Assembly (NCBI RefSeq): GCF_016757755.1
Contig: NZ_CP068437.1
Span: 3,782,001-3,846,000 of the forward strand
Source of the DNA: Shewanella sp. KX20019
GTDB taxonomy: Bacteria; Pseudomonadota; Gammaproteobacteria; Enterobacterales; Shewanellaceae
Direction: 5' to 3'
Length of the DNA: 64,000 bases
Positions 44,788-54,515 of the stretch are shown piece by piece. Under the pieces are notes generated by a model. The model saw only the letters and a list, made by a program, of their open reading frames with translations. It made no database searches and was not told where the DNA came from. The stretch's first letter is position 1, and each line of letters opens with the position of its first letter. Position numbers and translations under genes: made by a program.

Positions 44788-46302
44788 TTAATCTAACGCG
44801 ATAGAGTTTTTCTCTGTATTTGTCGTGACAGTTGTTTCATTAGTGAGCTCATCAGTTTGTTGCTCGCCAGACGTTTTTTCAAGCTCAACCTTCATCTCAT
44901 CACTGGAAAGTACGCCACCACCCAGCGCACGGTAAAGTGTGATCATCGATAATAATCGGTCACGCTTCACCTGACTTAAGGTCAGTTCAGCACTAAACAG
45001 ACTTCGTTGTGCATCCATAAGATCTAGCGAGCTAGAGACTCCATTTCGGTATCTTAGCGTTGCTAAGCGCGTATATTCCGTTGATGCTACGACTAGCTCC
45101 TTCTGCGCTTCAATAGCAAGTTCAGAACGTCTGAAACTGTTCATCGCATCATTAACTTCAAAATAAGCCCTCAGCACTGCGCTTCTATAACTGAGCATCG
45201 CCTGTTTTGCGTTTTCCTGAGCAATATCATATTGCGCAGAGATACTGCCAGCGTTGAATATCGGTGCCGTAATGCCGCCTAAAAGCGACCAGGTTAGCCC
45301 TTCACTATCAAATATGTCACTGAGGCTTTCAGACTCAGAACCATAGCTGCCGCTAATGGTAAACTTGGGAAAGAAGGCTGTTTTAGCGACACCGACATTG
45401 GCATTGGCTGCAATAAGCGCCTGCTCTGCAGATTTAACGTCTGGGCGTTGTGACAACATCTGTGATGGAATACCAACAGCGAATGAGTCCGGAAACAAGG
45501 CACTGTCAGCTGTTAGCTGCGCTGCCGTTTTTGGGTTAAGGGGGTATTTAAATTCGCCCAGTAATATCCGTAACTGATTAGCCTTTTCACTGCGCTCATA
45601 ATCAAGATCTGGCAGTGTGACTCTAGCACTTTGATATTCCACTTCGGCCTGCCTAACTTGCAAACCTGATATCACTCCATTTTGCTTACGCAGTCTGGCA
45701 AGATCTCGCTCCTTTTTACGCAGCGTGACTGTATTTAACGAAATTTGATAACGTTGCTCAATATCGAGCCACTCATAATAGCGGCTGGCAACATCACTGA
45801 TTAAGCTGATAGTCGCTAAATTAAGGGCCTCTTGAGATGAGATGAAGTTGGCAAATTCAGCTTCACTTCTGCGACGATTCCCCCCCCAAAGATCCAGCTC
45901 CCACGAAACAGTACCAGCTATATAATATGTATCTTCTTTAACAGGATCGGTACTAGTCAACGCGCTGTCTAATGCTCGCTCGCCATTTGCATCAAGTCCT
46001 ACGACAGGAAATAGTGCAGCATCGGTAACCGTTACCCCCGCTCTTGCGGCTAACAGTCTTGAGCGCACTCCCTCTAAGTCGAGGTTTTGATCAAGTGCAT
46101 GTTCAATCAAGATCTGTAAGTCAGGATCGAGATAAAACTCGCGCCAATGTTTAAGGCCAACGTTCTGTCCATCAGTTTGCTGTAACTCTTGCTGAAATTG
46201 CTCCGGAATTTCAAGATCAGGTCTGTGGTAATCCGGTCCCATTGCACAACCAGAAAGCAGCATAATGCCTGTTGCTGCGCTCAATGTTAAAGGCTTAAGC
46301 AT
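44788..46302 (-). CDS. RND efflux outer-membrane factor, NodT/OprM-like lipoprotein
   Basis: 504 aa. The signal ends with lipobox LLSGCAMGPDY, typical of OprM-type channels. Two TolC-type repeats follow with 'SYGSESESLSDIF' and repeated coiled-coil helices, and 'RYRNGVSSSLDLMDAQRSLF' near residue 430. The Ser/Thr-rich tail is not conserved. Its start overlaps the pump gene by 8 bases. It completes the tripartite pump. Confidence 0.92.
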   Translation of the reverse strand: MLKPLTLSAATGIMLLSGCAMGPDYHRPDLEIPEQFQQELQQTDGQNVGLKHWREFYLDPDLQILIEHALDQNLDLEGVRSRLLAARAGVTVTDAALFPVVGLDANGERALDSALTSTDPVKEDTYYIAGTVSWELDLWGGNRRRSEAEFANFISSQEALNLATISLISDVASRYYEWLDIEQRYQISLNTVTLRKKERDLARLRKQNGVISGLQVRQAEVEYQSARVTLPDLDYERSEKANQLRILLGEFKYPLNPKTAAQLTADSALFPDSFAVGIPSQMLSQRPDVKSAEQALIAANANVGVAKTAFFPKFTISGSYGSESESLSDIFDSEGLTWSLLGGITAPIFNAGSISAQYDIAQENAKQAMLSYRSAVLRAYFEVNDAMNSFRRSELAIEAQKELVVASTEYTRLATLRYRNGVSSSLDLMDAQRSLFSAELTLSQVKRDRLLSMITLYRALGGGVLSSDEMKVELEKTSGEQQTDELTNETTVTTNTEKNSIALD

Positions 46303-49300
46303 GAGTAGATACCTCCGCGGTATCAGTGTTGGCAGTGATTTTGGAACGAACCCAACCTGCAGTTGTCACAAAGAAAAGCGGTACCATAACGATGCCGATG
46401 GTTGTCGCGAAAATCATGCCGCATAAAATAGGGATAGAGATACTTTGTCTACTGACAGCGCCAGGCCCGACAGAAAGCACTAGTGGCAGCACCCCTAAAA
46501 TGAAGGCTAACGAGGTCATTAAAATCGGTCTAAAGCGCATATTCGCCGCTTCAATGGCTGAATCTAGTCGACTCTTACCCTCGTTATGTAATTGATTGGC
46601 AAACTCGACAATCAATATCGAATTTTTTGCCGCCATCCCGATGAGTGCGATAAAAGCCACCTGGAAAAACAGATTACTTTCCATACCACTCACTAAGGTA
46701 CCCATTGCAGCCCCTAGCATCGCTATAGGGGCGATGAGTAATACCGCTATCGGCAACGTCCAGCTTTCATAAAGCGCAGCGAGAAACAAGAACACAAATA
46801 CCATCGCTAAGGTAACCGCAATAGCCGTTTGGTTGGCGGACTGCACCTCTTGATAAGTTATCCCAGTCCACTCGTAACTAAACTCGTCAGGCAGCATTGG
46901 GGTTGCCACCCGTTCAATAGCGCGGATAACATCGCCAGAGGCGTAACCCGCTGCAGGAGAGGCATTAATCGAAGCACTGGTAAACATGTTGTAGTGGGTG
47001 ACGGCTGCAGGCCCGACCGAATAATCATATTTGGCTAATACACCAACGGGTACCATAGCGCCCGATGAGGAGCGAACATGGTAGTCCTCAATTTGATCTG
47101 GAAACTGACGATACTCCTCCGCTGCTTGTACTTTCACTCGGTATACTCGACCAAATAGGTTGAAGTCGTTAACAGTCGATGAGTCAGTAAATGTTTTAAT
47201 GGTGCCGTAAATATCTGACACTTTAACCCCGATGGCCATAGCTTTGGCTTCATCAACATTAAGGTGCAACTGCGGAATCGCGGTTTGCAGTGACAATCCA
47301 GCTGTCGCTATCTCAGGTTGCAACTTTAGCGCTTCAACCAGTTCATCAGCGGTTTCCATTAATCCTTTAAAATTACTGCCAGAGGTATCTTGTAGCTCCA
47401 TTTCCACACCGGAGCCATTCCCAAGGCCGGGTACCGCTGAAGGTAAATAAATTTTGAATTCAGCCTCGAGCACATCATGAAGCTGTTGCTTAATATCGTT
47501 CATCACCTGCTGCACAGTTGCATCATCGTCAACGCGTTTAGACCAAGGCTTGAGAATAATCTCAAACTGACCGTTGGCTTGATTCGAACCTGAGCGTCTG
47601 TTTTCACCCGCCAGCGTAAACGAGTAAGCTATCGCTGAATGCGCAAGTACTAAAGTTTCAGCTTTCTTAAGAACGTCTTGAGTACGATTAACTGTTGCGC
47701 CGTTAGGCAATGACACATCAATAAAGAATCGCCCCTGATCTTCATCAGGCATAAAGCTTGATGGCAGCGAACTCATAATTAAATACACTCCACCCACCAT
47801 CAATGCAAACAACAAATAACTGCGTTTAGCATGCTTATTTGTCAACACCACCAAGCCTACATACTTAGTGGTCGCAGTGTCTAAACGATCATTCATCCAC
47901 TTGAAAAAGCCTGAGGTCGCTTTATCGCCCGGCTTGAGCAATAACGCACAAAGTGCTGGCGAAAGTGTCAGCGCTACCACAGTGGAAATAAGCACAGCTA
48001 CAGTAATCGCTACGGCAAATTCACGATACATAATACCGGTGATCCCAGACAAGAAAGACACAGGAACAAACACTGCGGCAAGTACTAGGCTGGTGGCGAT
48101 AAGTGCCCCAGAGAGCTCTTTCATTGCAACCTTGGTTGCCTCTGAAGAGCTAAGCCCCTTTTCGTGCATTAGACGTTCGACGTTCTCGACCACGACAATG
48201 GCATCATCGACAACAATGCCAATTGCCAGCACTAGTGCTAACAGACTCACGGTATTGATGGTAAAACCAAAGGCCAGCATCGCAGCCAAGGTACCGATTA
48301 AAGAAACCGGTACAGCAATGGCTGGAATGAGTGTGGCGCGAATATTTTGCAGGAATAAAAACACCACGATGATGACCAATATCAACGCTTCAACTAAAGT
48401 TTTAACCACTTCATCAATGGAGTTCTCGATAAATACAGAGGCATCGAAAAATACTTCCCAATTCATCCCTTGAGGGAATTTCTGTGCCAGTTTCGCCATC
48501 TCACTTTTAACTTTTTTGGTTACCTCTAGCGCATTAGCACCGGGTAATAAGTACACCTGCAAGATGGTGGCATTGTTACCATTGAGTTGAGACTGCAGTG
48601 TATAAGACGATGAACCGAGTTCAATGTCAGCAATGTCACGCAAGCGTATAATCGAACCATCGACACTTGCACGGACAATAATCTCGTTAAACTGCGGCAC
48701 ACTGCTCATTCTACCCGCGGCGGTAATAGGCAGCGTCATACTCAAGGTGTCAGCATTGGGTTGCGAGCCAATACTGCCCGCTGGTGACTCTTTATTTTGC
48801 GCTTTAATCGCGTCAATAACATCAGATGTTGTTAGCCCATAACCCGCCATTGTGTCGGGATTTAACCACACTCTCATAGAGTAACTGCGCGAGCCGGTAT
48901 TTCTGACTCGGCCCACACCCGGGATCCGTTTTAACGCTGACTGGATATTAATGGTGGCATAGTTACTGAGATAGATTTCATCATATCGTTCATCTTCAGA
49001 GGTTAAGGCTAGTTTGAGTAGCTCAACAGAGGCCTCTTTGGAAACCGACACCCCTTCAGTTTGCACATCAATAGGTAGGCTACCCGTTGCCTGTTGAGTC
49101 GAGTTTTGCGCGTCGACAGCGGCAAGATCTGGGTTGGTACCTACATCAAACGTAATGGTGACATTAGAGCTACCAGAGTTAGTGCTCTTTGAGCTCATAT
49201 AGATCATATTTGGCAAGCCATTAAGCTCTTGCTCTAACGGCGTGGCCACTGACTCTGCAGCTGTAGTTGATGTTGCACCTGGGTAGGATGCAGATATTTT

Positions 49301-49429
49301 TACCTGCGGCGGCGTAATGTAAGGATACTGGTCAATGGGTAATTGAAACATCGCTATTAGGCCCAGCAACATAATCACAATGGAGATGACACTGGCAAAA
49401 ACGGGGCGGTTAACAAAATACTGTGCCAT
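46295..49429 (-). CDS. RND multidrug efflux permease, HAE1 family (AcrB/MexF-like)
   Basis: 1044 aa, standard HAE1 size. Inner-membrane proton antiporter that drives drug export. It has 12 helices with two large periplasmic loops, and shows 'PIDQYPYITPPQVKISASYPGA', the proton-relay region 'LALVLAIGIVVDDAIVVVENVERLM' (with the paired Asp), and 'GFTINTVSLLALVLAIGIVVDD'. The stop codon of the adaptor overlaps its ATG by one base (ATGA-type coupling). No local regulator is encoded in the window. Confidence 0.95.
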   Translation of the reverse strand: MAQYFVNRPVFASVISIVIMLLGLIAMFQLPIDQYPYITPPQVKISASYPGATSTTAAESVATPLEQELNGLPNMIYMSSKSTNSGSSNVTITFDVGTNPDLAAVDAQNSTQQATGSLPIDVQTEGVSVSKEASVELLKLALTSEDERYDEIYLSNYATINIQSALKRIPGVGRVRNTGSRSYSMRVWLNPDTMAGYGLTTSDVIDAIKAQNKESPAGSIGSQPNADTLSMTLPITAAGRMSSVPQFNEIIVRASVDGSIIRLRDIADIELGSSSYTLQSQLNGNNATILQVYLLPGANALEVTKKVKSEMAKLAQKFPQGMNWEVFFDASVFIENSIDEVVKTLVEALILVIIVVFLFLQNIRATLIPAIAVPVSLIGTLAAMLAFGFTINTVSLLALVLAIGIVVDDAIVVVENVERLMHEKGLSSSEATKVAMKELSGALIATSLVLAAVFVPVSFLSGITGIMYREFAVAITVAVLISTVVALTLSPALCALLLKPGDKATSGFFKWMNDRLDTATTKYVGLVVLTNKHAKRSYLLFALMVGGVYLIMSSLPSSFMPDEDQGRFFIDVSLPNGATVNRTQDVLKKAETLVLAHSAIAYSFTLAGENRRSGSNQANGQFEIILKPWSKRVDDDATVQQVMNDIKQQLHDVLEAEFKIYLPSAVPGLGNGSGVEMELQDTSGSNFKGLMETADELVEALKLQPEIATAGLSLQTAIPQLHLNVDEAKAMAIGVKVSDIYGTIKTFTDSSTVNDFNLFGRVYRVKVQAAEEYRQFPDQIEDYHVRSSSGAMVPVGVLAKYDYSVGPAAVTHYNMFTSASINASPAAGYASGDVIRAIERVATPMLPDEFSYEWTGITYQEVQSANQTAIAVTLAMVFVFLFLAALYESWTLPIAVLLIAPIAMLGAAMGTLVSGMESNLFFQVAFIALIGMAAKNSILIVEFANQLHNEGKSRLDSAIEAANMRFRPILMTSLAFILGVLPLVLSVGPGAVSRQSISIPILCGMIFATTIGIVMVPLFFVTTAGWVRSKITANTDTAEVSTHA

Positions 49430-50655
49430 TAGTTATCCTCCTGTTCCTGCTCAAGCTCTTGTTGCTTCAATGCTTGCTCTTTCTGTTTAACATCCTCTTT
49501 TTGATAATACTGTTCGGCGGTTAACGGTTCAGCAAGTTGTCCATGACGGACACGGTGCATGCCTTCAACAATCACCAGTTCCCCCGCTTTCAAACCACTT
49601 TGAACGACAACACCCATTTCACCTTGATGCTTTATCACAATAAAGCGGCGTTCAACCTTATTGTTAGGCAGCACAACCATCACATAGACGCCCCCCTGCT
49701 CAACCTGAGTGGCTTTTTGTGGAATAACGATGGCATCACTCACTTCACTGAGCTTAATTCTGACATTGGTATATTGCCCCGGCAGTAACTCTTTATCGGG
49801 GTTGGGTAGTTCAGCTCTTACTTGAAAAGTACCGGTTTCAGGGTTCACTGAAGGATCAGTAAAACCGACATCCCCCAAATAACGATACTCACTGTTATCT
49901 GGTAAGGTAATCGTTACAAACCCTTCAACAGCTTTACCCTCTGATTCAGCGGCTTGCTGTTCTTTATAGCTGGTCATGCGGCGACGCGCATTAAGGTAAT
50001 CTAGCGCTGACATATTGAAGGTTACATATATCGGGTCGACCCGTTTCACCCGTGTTAATAACGACTGACCACTACTACCGACTAACGCACCGATATCAAC
50101 TTCAGAGCGACTCACTAATCCACTAATGGGAGATTGAATCTCGGTATAACTGAGCTCAAGTTTTGCCTCTTCAAGCTCCGCTTTACTTGCTGCGACACTG
50201 GATTTTGCCTGAGACTGAACTGAAAGTGCATTATCAAAATCTAACTGACTTGCTGCATCTTGCTCATACAACGGCTTTAAACGTTCGACATCACGCTGTG
50301 CTTTTTCAAGTGCTGATTGTTGAGATTCAACGTTGGCACTTAACCGATTAACCACTGCAACATAGGGACGATTATCGATGCGATAAAGTAGCGCCCCTTC
50401 TTTAACTGCACTGCCTTCAATAAAACTTTTGTTTTCAACAAATCCATCTACCCTCGCTCTCACCTCAACATCCAATGAAGCTTTGGTGACACCAACATAA
50501 TTGCCATAGAGCGGCACTGTTGCAGTAGACACTTTCTCAACAACGACTAATTTAGGCGTGATTTTAACTGGCTCTTTTTCGCACCCAGTAATTAGTGCAA
50601 AAGAAGAAATAAGCAGTGCTAATTTTAATGCTGTGCAGTTGAGATAATTTGGCAT
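49429..50655 (-). CDS. RND efflux periplasmic adaptor (MexE/AcrA-like lipoprotein)
   Basis: 408 aa from the ATG at 50655 (GGGA ribosome site; frame open to 50691). Lipobox LITGCEKEP, then the usual barrel-sandwich/coiled-coil pattern: 'VRARVDGFVENKSFIEGSAVKEGALLYRID', hairpin around 100-170 and 'QSPISGLVSRSEVDIGALVG'. The tail is Gln/Glu-rich. It heads the three-gene operon and carries the pump's adaptor role. Confidence 0.93.
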   Translation of the reverse strand: MPNYLNCTALKLALLISSFALITGCEKEPVKITPKLVVVEKVSTATVPLYGNYVGVTKASLDVEVRARVDGFVENKSFIEGSAVKEGALLYRIDNRPYVAVVNRLSANVESQQSALEKAQRDVERLKPLYEQDAASQLDFDNALSVQSQAKSSVAASKAELEEAKLELSYTEIQSPISGLVSRSEVDIGALVGSSGQSLLTRVKRVDPIYVTFNMSALDYLNARRRMTSYKEQQAAESEGKAVEGFVTITLPDNSEYRYLGDVGFTDPSVNPETGTFQVRAELPNPDKELLPGQYTNVRIKLSEVSDAIVIPQKATQVEQGGVYVMVVLPNNKVERRFIVIKHQGEMGVVVQSGLKAGELVIVEGMHRVRHGQLAEPLTAEQYYQKEDVKQKEQALKQQELEQEQEDN

Positions 50656-51181
50656 ATATTCGTCCCGAAATGTGCTGTTCACGGATCTCAAAATGGCACT
50701 CTGAAAATCAATTAGATGTAATTGAATTTGCGCCAGTTATTATTGTAATAGAGATGTAACCCCAGTGTAGGTTCTATGTGTAGACAACAGCAATAGTTAA
50801 CCCCATTAAAATCACCTACTATATAAAAAAGTATGATATTTAGTCACTATTTCGGTGTGAATGACTGATTAAGGAGTATAACGATAAGGAGTGTTGCGAA
50901 ATATTTTGCTTAACTCAGTATTTAACTCAAAATATTTAAAATGTGTAGGCAGCAACCTTCAGCGTTGAAAATATCGCTGGCCCCTGAGGAATTGATGCTG
51001 ATGAAACCAATAACGGACGAAACACACTACAGACCTTATAAACCTATGGCTCAAACAACCATTATTTTACGCTTTAATTTGCCTTTAATGATTTTAAAGA
51101 ACCAATGAGTGGCGTTATTATGCAGCCCTGTATTATCAATATCTTTAGCTGGTGCTCTAAAGATACAAGTAGGTAGTGTTA
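50656..51181. other. Divergent spacer upstream of the efflux operon and the oxygenase gene
   Basis: About 525 AT-rich bases. A 55-codon frame at 50941-51108 lacks a ribosome site. No operator for a TetR/LysR-type regulator was recognised. Confidence 0.4.
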
Positions 51182-51877
51182 ATGTGGTTGAATGATGAAC
51201 AGCTAAGCGATGCTAGGATATGTACATATCGAGAGTCTTTATTGAACTCCTACCCCAATCATATTGTGATTGATAACTTATTTAATCAAGCCAGACTCGA
51301 TGACGTATTGAAGGTGTTGCAGCAACCGCATGACTGGCAAACTCAAAAACATACTTATGCTGCTTTATATGTCGATAATGCTCAATGGGAAGATACCAGC
51401 ACAGATCAACGCTTTGTACAGCGAGATGTTTGGCAACGTAGCGCGGTTAATTCCAACAACAGCGCTTCCAATATAGCGCTGAATTTCTTGTCATTCTTGC
51501 GTGGAGACGAGTTTATGTCGTTGTTGTCCGGTATTTTTAAGGTGAAAATCACTGATATGAATGTGGTTAACCCTTTAATCAATACCAACTATTTTCGCTT
51601 AGATGCTGCTGATTTTGTGGAACTACACGCAGATGACTCTCCCGGAAGAGAGATCTGTATGCTGGTGTATTTAAATAAAGAGTGGCACGAAAATGCTGGC
51701 GGTGAACTCACTTTTATAGGCAAGGATAGCCAGCCTATTAGCATAGCTCCTTTATATAACCGCTGCGTGTTGTTTGACCCAGCTTCAGAAGGATCTGAAC
51801 ACTGGGTGGAAAAGCTCAATGCTGAATATTCTGATAAATATCGCTATAACGTGACCAGTTGGTATTGGTCTGAGTAA
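51182..51877 (+). CDS. 2OG-Fe(II) oxygenase, prolyl 4-hydroxylase-like
   Basis: 231 aa from the ATG at 51182 (AGGT ribosome site; a GTG lies 6 bases earlier). The Fe(II) site is 'ELHADDSPGREI' (HxD near 149-151), with the distal His in 'GSEHWVEKL' and an Arg/Lys-type 2-oxoglutarate contact further on. 'LVYLNKEWHENAGGELTF' is typical of the P4Hc group. The substrate is unknown; no obvious partner gene is next to it. Confidence 0.78.
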   Translation: MWLNDEQLSDARICTYRESLLNSYPNHIVIDNLFNQARLDDVLKVLQQPHDWQTQKHTYAALYVDNAQWEDTSTDQRFVQRDVWQRSAVNSNNSASNIALNFLSFLRGDEFMSLLSGIFKVKITDMNVVNPLINTNYFRLDAADFVELHADDSPGREICMLVYLNKEWHENAGGELTFIGKDSQPISIAPLYNRCVLFDPASEGSEHWVEKLNAEYSDKYRYNVTSWYWSE

Positions 51878-51999
51878 TTTTAATAAATTTCCACCTAGCG
51901 CAGAGGAGTGACTCTTGATGCTATCAACAGCGAGCGCCACGACTTTGCTCAAGCTAAGCTTGTACTTTATTGATTTCAATAGCCTGCGGCAGGCACTTC

Positions 52000-52037
52000 T
52001 ATATACCCACCTTACCTGAAGATGCAAATTCAGTGGG
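52000..52037. repeat. Dispersed intergenic repeat, copy 2
   Basis: Reads tatatacccaccttacctg and continues gaagatgcaaattcagtggg, differing from copy 1 (26976-27014) by three changes. Located in the 206-base spacer between the oxygenase gene and a converging helicase gene. The hairpin partner seen at copy 1 is not preserved here. Confidence 0.75.
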
Positions 52038-52083
52038 ATCGGGATAGATATGACGATGTCATCACTGCGAAAAATATGAAATA

Positions 52084-53316
52084 TTAGCGTTTGTGCTTGC
52101 TTCCAGCTAACGCTCTTTTCTTGGCGCGTTGTCTTTGTGCTGACTTACTATTTTTACGGGTCACGGGTTCAGCTTTAGTAAGATCGGGCTCAAAACCCGC
52201 TAACCATTGCTGTGGTAAGCGTTTATCTAGTAGAGATTCGAGCTCTTCAAGTAACAACGCATCATCTTCACTGTATAAGGTGATGGCTTTACCGGTTTTT
52301 CCCGCTCTGCCGGTGCGGCCTATGCGGTGAATGTAGTCTTCAGCAATAAAGGGGATTTCGTAATTGACCACGTAATTGAGTTCGACAATATCGAGCCCTC
52401 TTGCGGCCACATCTGTGGCCACCAGCGCCTTAACCGTGCCCTTTTTAAAATCATTAAGCACTTGCTCTCGAGCACCTTGGCTGAGATCGCCGTGAAATGC
52501 TTTTGCCCCAACACCGGCTGTAATCAACTTATTGGCAATAGTATCTGCAGTTTGCTTTTTTCGGCTAAAAATAAGCACCTGCTGCCAATCATATTTATTG
52601 ATAAGGTGGCTTAGCAGTTCCGCCTTTCGCTCACTGTCGACCGCATAAACAATCTCCTCGACACTATCTGCGGTGCTATTGGCCTTGTCTACTTCGATTC
52701 TAAGCGGTTGATTCAGTAATTTTTTACTTAAGGTAAACACCGCCTCTGATAAGGTGGCTGAAAAGAGTAAGGTTTGTCGCTGCTTTGGTAGCTGCTTTAA
52801 AATGGCATTAATCTCATCCATAAAACCCATATCGAGCATTCTATCGGCTTCATCAAAAACCAGCGTTTCGATCGCCATTAATGACAGAGAACCACGGCGA
52901 AGGTGATCGAGTAGCCTTCCAGGTGTAGCGACCACAATATCCACGCCATCGGCTAAGATTTGCGCCTGCGCATCGATACTAACGCCACCATAAATGACCA
53001 TGCTTCTTACCCTAGTATTGACCCCATATTCAGTAACACTCTTATTCACTTGCACAGCAAGTTCACGCGTCGGCACTAAAATCAGTGTGCGAATAGCATC
53101 TGCATCTTTATCAATCGGCTTACCCGCTAACTTTTGTAATAAAGGCAAGGTGAATGCTGCGGTTTTTCCGGTACCCGTTTGGGCACTGGCCATAAGATCT
53201 TTACCCTCTAAAATGACTGGGATTGCAGCGGCTTGAATAGGTGTTGGTTCCACATAGCCCTTTTGCTTTAATTGGCTCAGTAACACATCACTTAATGATA
53301 AAGATGAAAAAGACAC
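52084..53316 (-). CDS. rhlE: DEAD-box RNA helicase, RhlE type
   Basis: 410 aa. Motifs in order: PTPIQAAAIP, AQTGTGKT, PTRELA, TPGR, DEAD, SAT, ARGLD, HRIGRTGRAG; basic C-terminal tail rich in Lys/Arg. The start is set at a GTG (53316), which has an AGGA ribosome site at 8-base spacing and gives the normal RhlE N-terminus MSFSSLSLSDVLL. The in-frame ATGs at 53337 and 53322 would sit on or before that site. Second RhlE-like protein of the window. Confidence 0.87.
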   Translation of the reverse strand: MSFSSLSLSDVLLSQLKQKGYVEPTPIQAAAIPVILEGKDLMASAQTGTGKTAAFTLPLLQKLAGKPIDKDADAIRTLILVPTRELAVQVNKSVTEYGVNTRVRSMVIYGGVSIDAQAQILADGVDIVVATPGRLLDHLRRGSLSLMAIETLVFDEADRMLDMGFMDEINAILKQLPKQRQTLLFSATLSEAVFTLSKKLLNQPLRIEVDKANSTADSVEEIVYAVDSERKAELLSHLINKYDWQQVLIFSRKKQTADTIANKLITAGVGAKAFHGDLSQGAREQVLNDFKKGTVKALVATDVAARGLDIVELNYVVNYEIPFIAEDYIHRIGRTGRAGKTGKAITLYSEDDALLLEELESLLDKRLPQQWLAGFEPDLTKAEPVTRKNSKSAQRQRAKKRALAGSKHKR

Positions 53317-53447
53317 CAGCATATTCCTAAAAGTCATTATATTCAGCGCATATTAACAGAAAATAGCCCGAGTGTTTTACCGCTCCCCAGCTCAACAATA
53401 CGTTATCAATCCGCTTTAAGTGATGACCGCTTACCTGTATTTGCCTA

Positions 53448-53471
53448 TATATACCCATCCTACTTGAAGAT
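53448..53471. repeat. Dispersed intergenic repeat, copy 3 (partial)
   Basis: tatatacccatcctacttgaag matches the first two-thirds of copies 1 and 2 and then departs. It lies next to a remnant of a coding region (53513-53668). Confidence 0.65.
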
Positions 53472-53512
53472 AGGCATAGATCTTCGTGGCATTCGGGAGA
53501 ATCGCTGGCTAG

Positions 53513-53668
53513 GGAAGATTCGAGATGTGGGATAGTGAGCAGCAAAATGCTTGTGGTGCTGGCTTTAGGTACACCATTGCTCGGCACGATGGTTTACCTA
53601 TGGCTATTGATGTTGCACAAGGTCCTGAAGACTTTGCATGGTACGTTAACCTAAGAACTGACTGTTAA
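53513..53668 (+). pseudogene. C-terminal remnant of a BamA/surface-antigen (D15) type outer-membrane protein
   Basis: After an in-frame stop (53510-53512) the frame is open for 51 codons and ends GAGFRYTIARHDGLPMAIDV...GPEDFAWYVNLRTDC-stop. The pattern 'GxGFRYxIAR..GL.M.IDVA.GPED.A.Y' is that of the last strands of surface-antigen (BamA/TamA-like) barrels. No start and no upstream part exist, so it is a truncated relic. Family call is from pattern recognition only. Confidence 0.5.
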
Positions 53669-53812
53669 TTCACCACAAAGCGTGATCTAGATCTCAAACT
53701 AAAGCGAAGCATGATAAAGCAAACGCTAAAGTGACGATTAGGTCACAATATGGGCGACTAAAAAAACGACAATAGCTGCCGGTTTAATATTGTTGTTATT
53801 GTTGGTTGTTCA
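53669..53812 (+). promoter_or_regulatory. Upstream region of the YgjV-like gene
   Basis: AT-rich, contains the likely promoter. No specific site recognised. Confidence 0.35.
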
Positions 53813-54358
53813 GTGTTCGAGTTATCACATCAAGCTATACTTTGGGTTCAGGCATTAGGCTTTGTGTCGATGGCCATTGGTTGGTGGGCAAATGCCCAAT
53901 TAAGTGACCAAAAACTAATTTCAGGTAACCTTCTCGCATCAAGCATAACCGCAGTGCACCTAGGTTTGCTTGGCAGCACTTTAGGGATGATGACTCAGTT
54001 GCTTAATATTGGCCGCTTTGCAACTTGCCGGAGCGAGAAAGCCCGTTGTGGCTGGCGCATCACGCTCTTGCCTTTTGTGTTCTCTGCACTGGCTGTCACA
54101 CAGGGTATGATTTGGGCTGAACATTGGTCTGAATGGGCAGCTGTGACTGCAGCTGTCTTAATGAGCTACGCGCTTTTTTATTGCAGCTCGACCCGACTAC
54201 GCTATGCCATGTTGCTGAGTAACTTGTTGAACCTCACGCTATCGATACACCTGCTCTCTTGGTCCGGCATCGCTTATCAACTCGTCACCATAGCGATTAT
54301 TCTAAAAGGGCTGCCAGCGCTAAAGCAGCAACCTTACGCATTAGAGCGCACCACTTAA
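53813..54358 (+). CDS. YgjV-family inner-membrane protein
   Basis: 181 aa with about six hydrophobic segments, resembling E. coli YgjV in length and in its N-terminal pattern (LGFVSMAIGWWANAQLSDQKLISGNLLAS). Function unknown. It starts with GTG at 53813; the ribosome site is poor, so the start is uncertain. Confidence 0.65.
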   Translation: MFELSHQAILWVQALGFVSMAIGWWANAQLSDQKLISGNLLASSITAVHLGLLGSTLGMMTQLLNIGRFATCRSEKARCGWRITLLPFVFSALAVTQGMIWAEHWSEWAAVTAAVLMSYALFYCSSTRLRYAMLLSNLLNLTLSIHLLSWSGIAYQLVTIAIILKGLPALKQQPYALERTT

Positions 54359-54515
54359 CTAACATTCAACTGACGTTTTATGGTTAAGTTGAGTATAAAA
54401 AAGAGTCTTTTTTTACTCTAGCCTTGAGCTAAACTATTATTTAAGTAGCAATTTGAGAAACAATCTAAAGCGATGATGAAGTGATACGACAAGGCATTTT
54501 CAGAAAGGAATCACT

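Noticed and set aside
47868..48473. 201-codon plus-strand frame opposite the RND permease
   Set aside because: Long only because it is antisense to a constrained membrane-protein gene; Ser/Thr-rich low-complexity product.
50941..51108. 55-codon plus-strand frame upstream of the oxygenase gene
   Set aside because: No Shine-Dalgarno sequence, no recognisable motif, AT-rich context.
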